Assembly (NCBI GenBank): GCA_012520135.1
Contig: JAAYOX010000196.1
Location: forward strand, 1-13,575
DNA: 13,575 bases
Direction: 5' to 3'
Source of the DNA: Clostridia bacterium
Lineage (GTDB): Bacteria; Bacillota; DULZ01
The notes under the pieces: generated by a model
Database searches by the model: none
Told to the model about the DNA's origin: nothing
Seen by the model: only the letters and a program-made list of their open reading frames with translations
Made by a program: the position numbers and the translations under genes
Shown here: positions 6,980 to 13,575 of the stretch, piece by piece
Layout: each line of letters opens with the position of its first letter
Position numbering within the stretch: the stretch's first letter is position 1

Positions 6980-7152
6980 AAATCGATGTTAATCGTGGGC
7001 TTCAGAGGAGCCCGGTTTGGGGATGAGCTCAGTTGCCTTCGGATGCCTCCGAAATCACACCCTGCGGGTGCTCATACCGTCGGCATTAGCCCTCAGGCCC
7101 CTTCGCTCGTTTGATTATGGCTCCAATTCAGCCCCCTGATTAACATCGATTT
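6980..7152 (+). mobile_element. MITE-like structured repeat, copy B
   Basis: A 173-bp core begins and ends with a perfect 15-bp inverted repeat (AAATCGATGTTAATC and its complement). It aligns without gaps to the reverse complement of 8327-8499 with about 14 mismatches (92%). Imperfect terminal symmetry runs further inwards through GGGCT/GGAGCC. Internal hairpins include GGGCT-AGCCC, TTCGGA-TCCGAA, CACCC-GGGTG and GGCT-AGCC; ATGAGC pairs with GCTCAT around two of them. Outside the core lie CAGACTG (6953-6959) and CAGTCTG (7164-7170), making a 218-bp inverted-repeat unit. There is no ORF or transposase. It occupies most of the gap between the rubrerythrin and recD2 genes. A non-autonomous transposon is likeliest; a structured RNA is the main alternative. 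Confidence 0.75.
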
Positions 7153-7156
7153 CCCT

Positions 7157-7207
7157 TTGTCCACAGTCTGAAACCCATCATCACAGTGGGCTAAAAAGGA
7201 TGGACAA
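7157..7207. repeat. Right flanking hairpin of repeat copy B
   Basis: A two-tier hairpin. The lower stem is TTGTCCA (7157-7163) with TGGACAA (7201-7207) and the upper stem CCCA (7174-7177) with TGGG (7187-7190). The equivalent place beside copy A has the lower pair TTGTCAA/TTGACAA, a change on both strands that keeps pairing. It lies about 50 bp beyond the rubrerythrin stop codon. Confidence 0.55.
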
Positions 7208-7256
7208 TGCGTAAGCTTTGCCGTTATGAAGAAAAATCAACAACCGTTAAGTGGCC

Positions 7257-7691
7257 CTATTGGCCGGGGAAATAGCGTTGCAAGATTCCTTCCAGCATCC
7301 TGGCGTGGCGGGCTTCGTCTTTGGCAGACTCATTGAAGTAATCCCTGGCGGTTTCCAAGCCCAGGGATGCAGCTTGATCAGCAATTTCTTTTTTATCCCG
7401 GTTGGCAAATGTTTCTCCTTCCAGCATCTGCTTCAGGTTTTCCACCAGGCTGTCTTCAATCATGGCGTTAAATTCAGCAAAACGAGCAGCATGTTCCGCC
7501 TCTTCCCAGGCAATAGTCTTCAATACTTCGGCTATTTCCGGATATCCTTCCCGTTGAGCCTGCCTGGCCATCGCCAAATACAGTCCCACTTCACCGGTTT
7601 CACCCTTAAAATTCTGTTTCACCGCTCTCTCTATTTCCGTCCCTTTAGTCACGCCCAATTGGTCTTCCACTGTCAAACTTCTTTTTTCCAT
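7257..7691 (-). CDS. Rubrerythrin-family ferritin-like diiron protein
   Basis: A 144-aa four-helix-bundle diiron protein lacking the rubredoxin domain of classical rubrerythrin. Likely iron ligands by alignment to the family are E31 (GETGEVGLY), E64 and H67 (EEAEH), E93 (EGE) and E126 and H129 (DEARH). Family members reduce hydrogen peroxide in anaerobes using electrons from rubredoxin or NADH oxidoreductases; this one must receive electrons from a separate partner. AAGGAGG lies 6 nt upstream of the ATG at 7691. It starts 11 nt after the stop of the Cys-rich gene, so translation is probably coupled. Function as a peroxide scavenger is inferred from the family; iron storage or another oxidoreductase role cannot be excluded. 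Confidence 0.9.
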   Translation of the reverse strand: MEKRSLTVEDQLGVTKGTEIERAVKQNFKGETGEVGLYLAMARQAQREGYPEIAEVLKTIAWEEAEHAARFAEFNAMIEDSLVENLKQMLEGETFANRDKKEIADQAASLGLETARDYFNESAKDEARHARMLEGILQRYFPGQ

Positions 7692-7702
7692 TGCCTTCCT
7701 CC

Positions 7703-8140
7703 TTAATTTTCTTTCTTCTTATGTTTTTGAAAAGCATCCATAATCCGGACAGCCAACTCTTGATTTACTCCGTTGAGAGTCTGCAAGTACTTCACGTTAC
7801 TGCCCCGATATTCCTGAGGCTCTCCAAAAAGAATTACTTCCAGCGCCGAACGAACGATATTGACAATACAATCCTCATCGTGATATATATGGCAATTCCG
7901 GCACTGATTTAACAAGAAGCCAATAAAATCTACTATTTTTTCCTCCTGAAAAATTTTTGTATCATCTAAAGGCAGCCCATCTAAACCGTCATCAATAAAG
8001 TCATCATTTTGTTTCAAGGCAGTCATCAGGCTCTTTTTGCAGTATCCGATCAAACAGTCCTCATGCTCACAAACTGCACAATCCAAGCAACATTCCCCGA
8101 TTTTAGCAATCAGACCCTCGTAGTCAATATTGACAGACAT
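7703..8140 (-). CDS. Cys-rich putative metal-binding protein, unknown function
   Basis: A 145-aa soluble protein I do not recognise. It has nine cysteines in two clusters: C17, C18, C21, C24, C29 and C34 near the N-terminus, and C80, C83 and C91 in the middle. A motif of the form CxxC, then His and an acidic residue, then Cys occurs twice (C21-C24-H26-C29 and C80-C83-H87-C91), which suggests an internal duplication and two zinc, iron or Fe-S sites. There is no signal peptide or membrane segment. GGAGGGG precedes three possible in-frame starts (GTG 8146, ATG 8143, ATG 8140); I chose 8140 for its 7-nt spacing. Close coupling to the downstream rubrerythrin gene suggests a shared job, such as electron donation or redox/metal sensing, but that is inference. 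Confidence 0.8.
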   Translation of the reverse strand: MSVNIDYEGLIAKIGECCLDCAVCEHEDCLIGYCKKSLMTALKQNDDFIDDGLDGLPLDDTKIFQEEKIVDFIGFLLNQCRNCHIYHDEDCIVNIVRSALEVILFGEPQEYRGSNVKYLQTLNGVNQELAVRIMDAFQKHKKKEN

Positions 8141-8244
8141 CATCACCCCTCCAAATGATAACCAGTATCAGTATTAAATTTGCATTATTCCATTCTTCAC
8201 ATTCTTTTGTTATTCCTGCAACAACCTGTAATTTATTAAATAAA

Positions 8245-8259
8245 ATTTAATCATTATCC
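8245..8259 (-). promoter_or_regulatory. Possible PerR/Fur-type box
   Basis: On the minus strand GGATAATGATTAAAT contains the ATAATnATTA centre of PerR/Fur boxes, with a 9-bp TAATCATTA palindrome on the plus strand. It is about 100 bp upstream of the Cys-rich/rubrerythrin operon. PerR control of rubrerythrin genes is known in clostridia. The outer bases do not match well and the region is AT-rich, so this is a weak call; no convincing -35/-10 pair could be fixed. Confidence 0.3.
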
Positions 8260-8270
8260 TATAAATTAGA

Positions 8271-8318
8271 TATACATAAAGAAAAGTCTGCTCAATGAAA
8301 GCAGACTCAGACTGTATA
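8271..8318. repeat. Left flanking hairpin of repeat copy A
   Basis: AGTCTGCT (8285-8292) and AGCAGACT (8300-8307) form a perfect 8-bp stem with a 7-nt loop. A weaker lower stem TATACA (8271-8276) with TGTATA (8313-8318) encloses it. The 23-nt hairpin is repeated almost exactly on the other side of copy A (8527-8550), in direct orientation. Confidence 0.6.
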
Positions 8319-8326
8319 CAAAGGCA

Positions 8327-8499
8327 AAATCGATGTTAATCAGAGGGCTGAATTGGAGCCAGAATCAAAAGAGCGAAGGAGCCTGAGGAATAATGCCGAC
8401 GGCATGAGCACCCCCAGGGTGCGATTTCGGAGGCATCCTCAGGCGACTGAGCTCATCCCCAAACTGGGCTCCTCTGAAGCCCAGGATTAACATCGATTT
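8327..8499 (-). mobile_element. MITE-like structured repeat, copy A
   Basis: A 173-bp core, exactly the length of copy B and inverted relative to it. It has the same perfect 15-bp terminal inverted repeats (8327-8341 and 8485-8499). Several differences from B preserve or improve pairing: GCACCC/GGGTGC is complete here, and TGGGCT closes with AGCCCA rather than a G-U wobble. A long-range GCCTGAGG/CCTCAGGC pair is perfect only in this copy. There is no ORF and no recognised RNA family. It lies between the stop codon of the NdvB-like gene and the promoter region of the Cys-rich/rubrerythrin operon. Confidence 0.75.
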
Positions 8500-8508
8500 G
8501 GTTTTGAG

Positions 8509-8565
8509 AGTTTGTCAACATGCAGAAGTCTGCTTCAACGAAAGCAGACTTCTCTCTTGACAACT
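8509..8565. repeat. Right flanking hairpin of repeat copy A
   Basis: A strong two-tier hairpin. The upper stem AGAAGTCTGCT/AGCAGACTTCT (8524-8534 with 8543-8553) has an 8-nt loop. The lower stem is TTGTCAA/TTGACAA (8512-8518 with 8557-8563), extended by AG/CT past one bulged base. It starts one base after the NdvB-like stop codon, where a terminator would be expected, but no T-run follows on the minus strand. Confidence 0.65.
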
Positions 8566-8566
8566 G

Positions 8567-11500
8567 TTATTCAGTCTCATAGCCGGACTTTCCGGCAGCT
8601 AACACCGGCGTACCGGAGGGTGCCATGACTACTTTGACCTGATGAGTTTTCTCGTCATCTGACAGGGGAATACCGTTTTCCGTTAACTGCCCATCCAGCC
8701 AAACCTCCCCTATTCCCCGGTTTACTCCTTGAGGGTTCTCCACCTTAATGTGATACATGGTTTTGCCATAACGATAATTAATTACAAATCCCGGCCAATC
8801 TTTGGGGATACAAGGGTCTATATATAACCTACCGCTCTTAATCCTGAAACCTAGGATATCTTCCAATCCTACCCGGTACAACCAGCCGGCGGCTCCCGTA
8901 TACCAGGTCCAACCTCCCCTGCCTTCCTGGGGGCTGACCGTATATACATCGGCTGCGACCACATAAGGCTCCGTTTTATAAACGGCACATTCGATAGGAG
9001 TGCGAGCGTGATTAATAGGGTTAACCATATGGAACAGTTCTGCCGCCTTATCCCCTTTGCCCAACATAGCAAAGGCCTTGATCACCCAAGCGGCGGCATG
9101 GGTATATTGGGCGCCGTTTTCCCTGACCCCCGCCACATAGCCTTTAATATAACCCGGCTCCAGATCGCCGTTTTCAAAAGGTGGGGTAAACAACTTAATT
9201 AAACCCAGATCCCGGTCCACCAGGTTCTGTTCCACAGCGTCCATGGCTGTCTCCCGGCGTTCTTCCCGCTCGTTGCCGGCAATCACTGCCCAAGATTGGG
9301 CCAGGGAATCGATGGAGCATTCACTATTCATAGCGGAGCCTAAAGGAGTACCGTCATCAAAATAGGCTCGCCTGTACCAGGCTCCGTCCCAACCTGCCTC
9401 TTCCAAAGCATTGCTTAAGCGGCGGATCATTTCCTCATAACGGTCAGCCTGCTTGTAATCCTCCATCTTCCTACAAATGGGTACAAACCGTTTCAAGATA
9501 TAATAGAGAAACCAGCCTAACCAAACACTTTCCCCTCGTCCTTGGTTACCCACGGTACTCATACCGTCGTTCCAATCTCCGGAACCCATTAAAGGTAGGC
9601 CGTGTTCCCCAAACTGCAGGCTGATTTCAATGGCACGGAGACAATGTTCATACAGGGTACCTGTTTCCCGGGACAGAGTAGGGGTAAAATATTTTTCATC
9701 CTCCCCTTGAGCTAACTCCACTCCTTCTAGGTAAGGAGCTTCCGTGGTTAAAATACTGTAGTCTCCCGTTCTTTCCAGGTATTCAACCAACACAAAAGGA
9801 AGCCACAAACGGTCATCAGTAAACCTGGTCCTGACTCCCCGGTCACCGGCACCGGGATGCCACCAGTGTAAAACGTCTCCTTCCTTAAACTGATGGGCCG
9901 CGTGAAGCAAAAGCTGCCTTTTGGTAATCTCCGGATCGATGTAAATGGCATTAAGACTATCCTGAAGCTGATCCCGGTAACCATAGGCACCGCCGGATTG
10001 ATAGAAAGCGGACCTGGCCCACAGGCGGCAGGCAATATTTTGGTACATTAGCCAGTAATTCAGCATCAAATCCATGGTGATATCCGGAGTTCTGACCTGG
10101 ATTACCTCTAAAGTGCTTTCCCACCTGGACTTGACTTCCTCCAACACCCGGGCAGCAATCTCCGGGTTCCCATATTGGCGTGCCAATTTCACAGCCTGTT
10201 CCTGCTCCTGCGCTTGACCCAGCAAAAACACCAGTTCCTTGTGCTGCCCCGGAGGAATAGTTACCTGCACTTGGATAGCTACACAGGGATCGAAACCTGC
10301 TCCTACCTGATTGGATAGCCTTTCCCGCTCCAAAGCCTCCGGCAGGGACATTTGACCCTTAGAGCCCAAAAACTCCCTTCTATCCCCCGTATAGGACACA
10401 ATCTTTTCCGAAGCAGCTACAAAAGCCACCCTGTGAGGAAAATCTGCCTGGTAAACATTTTGAATCTTAATGATTTCCTCTTCCTCATGGAAATCCGTCA
10501 CCAAGTAGGGAGCGCTAACTTCCTCATGAACTCCCATGACAGGCCTTAAGTAATAGAACAGGCTTAAATTTCGCTCCTCCTTGCTATGATTGACCAGCCG
10601 TACCAGGGTAATCTTCACCGGATCCTCTACAGGTACAAATACAATCTGCTCCTGTTCCAAGCCCTGACTGTCATGATGAAAACGGGAGTAGCCCAAGCCA
10701 TGATGAATCGTATAGGAAGAAAGCTCTCGCACCGGCTGGGGTGTAATACTCCACACTGCTCCCGTATCTTCATCTCTTAAGTAAACAACCTCTCCTGTAG
10801 GATCCGTTACCGGATCATTGGACCACTGGGTCAATTTGTTTTCCCGGCTGTTTTCCGCCCAGGCAAATCCGGCCCCTGTTTCTGACACTTGAAAACCAAA
10901 TTGCCGGTTTGCAATCACGTTGATCCAAGGTGCAGGAGTATTGTTTCCATCCCTGAGGCGAATCACATATTCTTTACCGTCCTGATTAAAGCCGCCGTAG
11001 CCGTTCCATAACTGGAGGTCCAACGTCTCCTCCCGGCCGGGATCCTGAACAGGGTCTTTTAAAAATGCCTTTTGGGAGGGTAGGCGGCGTTTTGACCAGG
11101 TAAGTTGAGTTCTGATAGGAGCATTGGCATCAATGACCAGTCCGGCTACCGTATATAACAGGTTGCGGTCTTCTTCAGGCATGGATTGGCCATGCCTTAG
11201 AAAAAGGCCGCCGGGAGAATCCATCAGATGCCTGGCATAGCCGGCGGCAACAGTTTCCCTGAGGAGATCCTGCAAAGGCTGGAAATATTGGCTTTTGTCC
11301 TCATTTAAGATTACCAAGTCCACCAAAAGACCTTTTGTACGCCAGTATTCATGGGCTTTCATTACTTCTTTCACTGTTCCCAGGCCTTCTCTGGTTTCCA
11401 CAGTCACCAGTAAAATAGGATTGTCTCCGGAAATACCGTAAGCCCAAAGACCGGGCTGCCCTTTTTTGTTGGCGGTAATCCGCTCTGCCTGTTTTTGTTT

Positions 11501-13575
11501 CAAAGGCCCGGCAAACAAGACATGGGGCAGCAAATCCTGGTACAGGGCAATCTGCTCTGCCGTTAAATTGAGAAACTGAGCCTCCACCTGGCTTCTGGTG
11601 TCAGCCATTTCAAAAGCCCGGTTAATCATTTCCAGATTCCGGTATTTCCGGGCCAAGGACAATGCTTGTTCCCTGTTTTCCCCATAGCCCATCATGAAGG
11701 TCAGGGCCACCTTCTTATCAGGTTTGACTCGCACCCGCCGCCTTAAACTGAAGATCGGATCCAGCACAGTGCCGGTCATGCCGCTAAGAGGCTTCTCCAA
11801 CGCTTGGGGATTTGCAGGAGTGCGGTTTCGCCCCAGGAAATTACCCCGGTTAGTTTCGAACTGCAATTGGCCTAAGGTTTCTCCTTCTACCAGCAGGCTG
11901 TGAAAGGCCCAATGACCGGCCTGGTGTTGAGAACGAGGCCGGCGAGAAGCCAGCAAGATCTCTTCTTCAGGGAGGCTCTCTGTTTTGATAAACAAACTGC
12001 TGAAAGTGGGATGGGCTAAATCCCCTTGCCGGTCGCCCAAAACCAGTTCCCCGTAACTGGTCAGTTCCAGGATTACCTCCTCAGGACCGTTATTAGCAAT
12101 CACCACTCTTCGTATTTCCACATCATCTTCAGGAGCCACCGTTACCTCTGTATGGGTGGTAATCAAATCATTCCTGCGAGTAAAGACTGCCCTGTCCAGC
12201 AAGAAAGTGACTTGGCAGCTATCATCGTCTCCATTTAGAGATTCCAGTCCGGTAGTCCAAACTTTATTGTCTTCCAAGGATTTCAAGAAAATTTGCAGCC
12301 CATAATGCCCCGTTAAAAAGTCCCTACGCCACCTTGTCAATTGAATCCCTTCCCGCTGGCTGAACCCGCCGCCCCTGTCCGTAATCATTAAAGAATAGCG
12401 ACCGTTAGACAGGAGATGGCAAGCGGGCAGTTCCCGATCCCGGGTAAGCTCAAAAGTACGGGCAAAGTCAACCGTCTCTTTTTTGCCGGCGGTAAAGGGA
12501 TGAACTTCATCCTTATAATCCTTGGTGATGATAGCCCGGGCCGGAATCTTTTCTTCCAGCAGTATTTCACCGCTTTTAATGATAGGATTGGCATGAAAAC
12601 GCCGCTGCAGCACCTGTTCATGCATGAAATTGTTCATGGCTGCCAGGCTCATCCCCAGGTGGTGGGCCATAAAACTGCATACAACTTTCCGGTATTCACC
12701 AGCAGGGAGCCTTTCGGGAGTGTAATCAACTGCCTCAAAGAGACCGTATTCCCCCTCCAGCCCGTCTTTTAACAAGCGTCTGATGTTGTCCATTACCTTT
12801 TGAGGTGCAAAAGGCAAGGCCAATAAGGTGGAATACGGAGACACCACCATATCCTCGATCAGGCCCCGTTTCAAGCCCAGGTCAGGAACCCCAAAAGCTT
12901 TGTACTGGTAATTTAATTGCAAATCGAAAGCATAGTAACCGGATTCCGAAGTTCCCCAAGGTACCCGGCGCCGCTCTCCGTAATGGATTTGCGCATTTAA
13001 CATGGTTTTGTATGTCTCATCCAGGAGAGTAGCCGGATAATGCTTCATGACTAAAGGAGGCATTAGATATTCAAACATGGTTCCGGTCCAGGAAACTAAG
13101 CCTTGGCGGCCTGCCACTTCTGTCAAGGCCCGGCCTAATTTAAACCAGTGGATCTTGGGTACTTCCCCTTTGCAGATGGCCAGGTAACTGGTGAGCCTGG
13201 CTTCTGAAGCCAGCAGGTCATAGTAAGAGTTGGTGATGGCCTCTTCTTCCTTGTTATAGCCAATGGCAAATAAACGGTGTTTGGGATCATACAGGGGGCG
13301 AAAATCCATCTGTACGAAAAGCTGTTCCAACTTATTAGCTTGTTCTTCCAGGTCCGTTACCAGTGCTTCTACCCGTCCTAACAAGCTCGCCAGTTCAGCT
13401 TGACACGCTTTTTGACTTGCCTCATCCATATTTACCAATTCCCGGAGCAAATGCCGGTAATAGTTGGCCAACCGGACCGGTCCCGGTAATTCTTCTAAAG
13501 GCTTTAGGTCTAGTCCCTGCCCTTTCAGGACTTCCAACACTTCCCGGCTGGGGTAATAATCCTCTCGTTCCCTTT
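8567..13575 (-). CDS. Cyclic beta-1,2-glucan synthase/NdvB-like protein, C-terminal part
   Basis: The frame is open to the right edge, so this is 5'-partial: 1668 residues are visible, and NdvB/ChvB proteins are usually about 2800 aa. A GTG at 13540 exists but has no ribosome binding site and the frame continues upstream; residue numbers here count from it. Domains: glucoamylase-like domain (about 85-310; PWGTSESGY at 194-202, MAHHLGMSL at 291-299), first GH94-type beta-sandwich (from about 375), linker, second beta-sandwich (about 850-1130), GH94 (alpha/alpha)6 catalytic domain (about 1165-1560) and C-terminal beta domain. The GH94 domain shows GYRDQLQD, HWWHP, RTRFTDD and GDWNDG (1321-1326, holding the family's general-acid Asp). 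In characterised homologues GT84 polymerises UDP-glucose and GH94 trims chains by phosphorolysis. The GT84 and membrane segments would lie outside the window, so a GH94-only phosphorylase cannot be excluded. Confidence 0.88.
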   Translation of the reverse strand, partial: REREDYYPSREVLEVLKGQGLDLKPLEELPGPVRLANYYRHLLRELVNMDEASQKACQAELASLLGRVEALVTDLEEQANKLEQLFVQMDFRPLYDPKHRLFAIGYNKEEEAITNSYYDLLASEARLTSYLAICKGEVPKIHWFKLGRALTEVAGRQGLVSWTGTMFEYLMPPLVMKHYPATLLDETYKTMLNAQIHYGERRRVPWGTSESGYYAFDLQLNYQYKAFGVPDLGLKRGLIEDMVVSPYSTLLALPFAPQKVMDNIRRLLKDGLEGEYGLFEAVDYTPERLPAGEYRKVVCSFMAHHLGMSLAAMNNFMHEQVLQRRFHANPIIKSGEILLEEKIPARAIITKDYKDEVHPFTAGKKETVDFARTFELTRDRELPACHLLSNGRYSLMITDRGGGFSQREGIQLTRWRRDFLTGHYGLQIFLKSLEDNKVWTTGLESLNGDDDSCQVTFLLDRAVFTRRNDLITTHTEVTVAPEDDVEIRRVVIANNGPEEVILELTSYGELVLGDRQGDLAHPTFSSLFIKTESLPEEEILLASRRPRSQHQAGHWAFHSLLVEGETLGQLQFETNRGNFLGRNRTPANPQALEKPLSGMTGTVLDPIFSLRRRVRVKPDKKVALTFMMGYGENREQALSLARKYRNLEMINRAFEMADTRSQVEAQFLNLTAEQIALYQDLLPHVLFAGPLKQKQAERITANKKGQPGLWAYGISGDNPILLVTVETREGLGTVKEVMKAHEYWRTKGLLVDLVILNEDKSQYFQPLQDLLRETVAAGYARHLMDSPGGLFLRHGQSMPEEDRNLLYTVAGLVIDANAPIRTQLTWSKRRLPSQKAFLKDPVQDPGREETLDLQLWNGYGGFNQDGKEYVIRLRDGNNTPAPWINVIANRQFGFQVSETGAGFAWAENSRENKLTQWSNDPVTDPTGEVVYLRDEDTGAVWSITPQPVRELSSYTIHHGLGYSRFHHDSQGLEQEQIVFVPVEDPVKITLVRLVNHSKEERNLSLFYYLRPVMGVHEEVSAPYLVTDFHEEEEIIKIQNVYQADFPHRVAFVAASEKIVSYTGDRREFLGSKGQMSLPEALERERLSNQVGAGFDPCVAIQVQVTIPPGQHKELVFLLGQAQEQEQAVKLARQYGNPEIAARVLEEVKSRWESTLEVIQVRTPDITMDLMLNYWLMYQNIACRLWARSAFYQSGGAYGYRDQLQDSLNAIYIDPEITKRQLLLHAAHQFKEGDVLHWWHPGAGDRGVRTRFTDDRLWLPFVLVEYLERTGDYSILTTEAPYLEGVELAQGEDEKYFTPTLSRETGTLYEHCLRAIEISLQFGEHGLPLMGSGDWNDGMSTVGNQGRGESVWLGWFLYYILKRFVPICRKMEDYKQADRYEEMIRRLSNALEEAGWDGAWYRRAYFDDGTPLGSAMNSECSIDSLAQSWAVIAGNEREERRETAMDAVEQNLVDRDLGLIKLFTPPFENGDLEPGYIKGYVAGVRENGAQYTHAAAWVIKAFAMLGKGDKAAELFHMVNPINHARTPIECAVYKTEPYVVAADVYTVSPQEGRGGWTWYTGAAGWLYRVGLEDILGFRIKSGRLYIDPCIPKDWPGFVINYRYGKTMYHIKVENPQGVNRGIGEVWLDGQLTENGIPLSDDEKTHQVKVVMAPSGTPVLAAGKSGYETE

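Noticed and set aside
6932..8565. CRISPR array or insertion sequence
   Set aside because: There are only two full repeat copies 1.2 kb apart in opposite orientation with no spacers, and no transposase or TnpB/IscB-like ORF lies inside or between them.
8509..8565. Ordinary intrinsic terminator of the NdvB-like gene
   Set aside because: The stem is strong and well placed, but no T-run follows it on the minus strand, and its upper stem is repeated on the far side of copy A. It is kept as a flanking hairpin instead.

Overview
The window looks like chromosomal DNA from an anaerobic Gram-positive bacterium, most likely a clostridial (Peptococcaceae-like) member of the Bacillota. The support is strong AGGAGG-type ribosome binding sites, a short Gram-positive-type signal peptidase, CsaA, RecD2, a rubrerythrin-type peroxide scavenger and a multihaem c-type cytochrome lipoprotein. 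The genus cannot be named from the sequence. Every gene I accept is on the minus strand, so transcription runs from right to left.

Layout from right to left. (1) 8567-13575: the C-terminal 1668 residues of a giant cyclic beta-1,2-glucan synthase/NdvB-like protein (glucoamylase-like domain, two GH94-type beta-sandwiches, GH94 catalytic domain). Its N-terminus lies beyond the right edge. (2) 8147-8566: a gene-free interval holding a possible PerR/Fur-type box and repeat copy A. (3) 7257-8140: a two-gene operon, a Cys-rich putative metal-binding protein followed by a rubrerythrin-family ferritin-like protein. (4) 6832-7256: a gene-free interval holding repeat copy B and the recD2 promoter. (5) 4274-6831: recD2 then csaA, 29 bp apart. 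(6) 436-4164: a secreted beta-propeller protein, signal peptidase I and a pentahaem c-type cytochrome lipoprotein. A candidate ECF-type promoter lies ahead of the first, and RBS-sequestering hairpins lie ahead of the second and third. (7) 1-435: tRNA-Ala(GGC) with its promoter, a 110-nt three-tier hairpin of unknown nature and a decayed fragment (C) of the repeat.

The most unusual content is a repeat family. Copies A (8327-8499) and B (6980-7152) have cores of exactly 173 bp, about 92% identical and inverted to each other, with perfect 15-bp terminal inverted repeats inside a longer imperfect palindrome. Each core is full of small hairpins and has no ORF. Each is flanked on both sides by a further hairpin. 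The two flanking hairpins resemble each other within a copy but differ in sequence between copies, while the paired architecture is kept. The two copies bracket the rubrerythrin operon. They could be a MITE-like element that targets terminator hairpins, or a structured RNA/ssDNA element.

The genes are mostly housekeeping or envelope functions: secretion (propeller plus signal peptidase), extracytoplasmic electron transfer (cytochrome), DNA repair (recD2), oxidative stress (rubrerythrin) and periplasmic or surface glucan (NdvB-like). No defence system, CRISPR array, integrase or transposase is visible.
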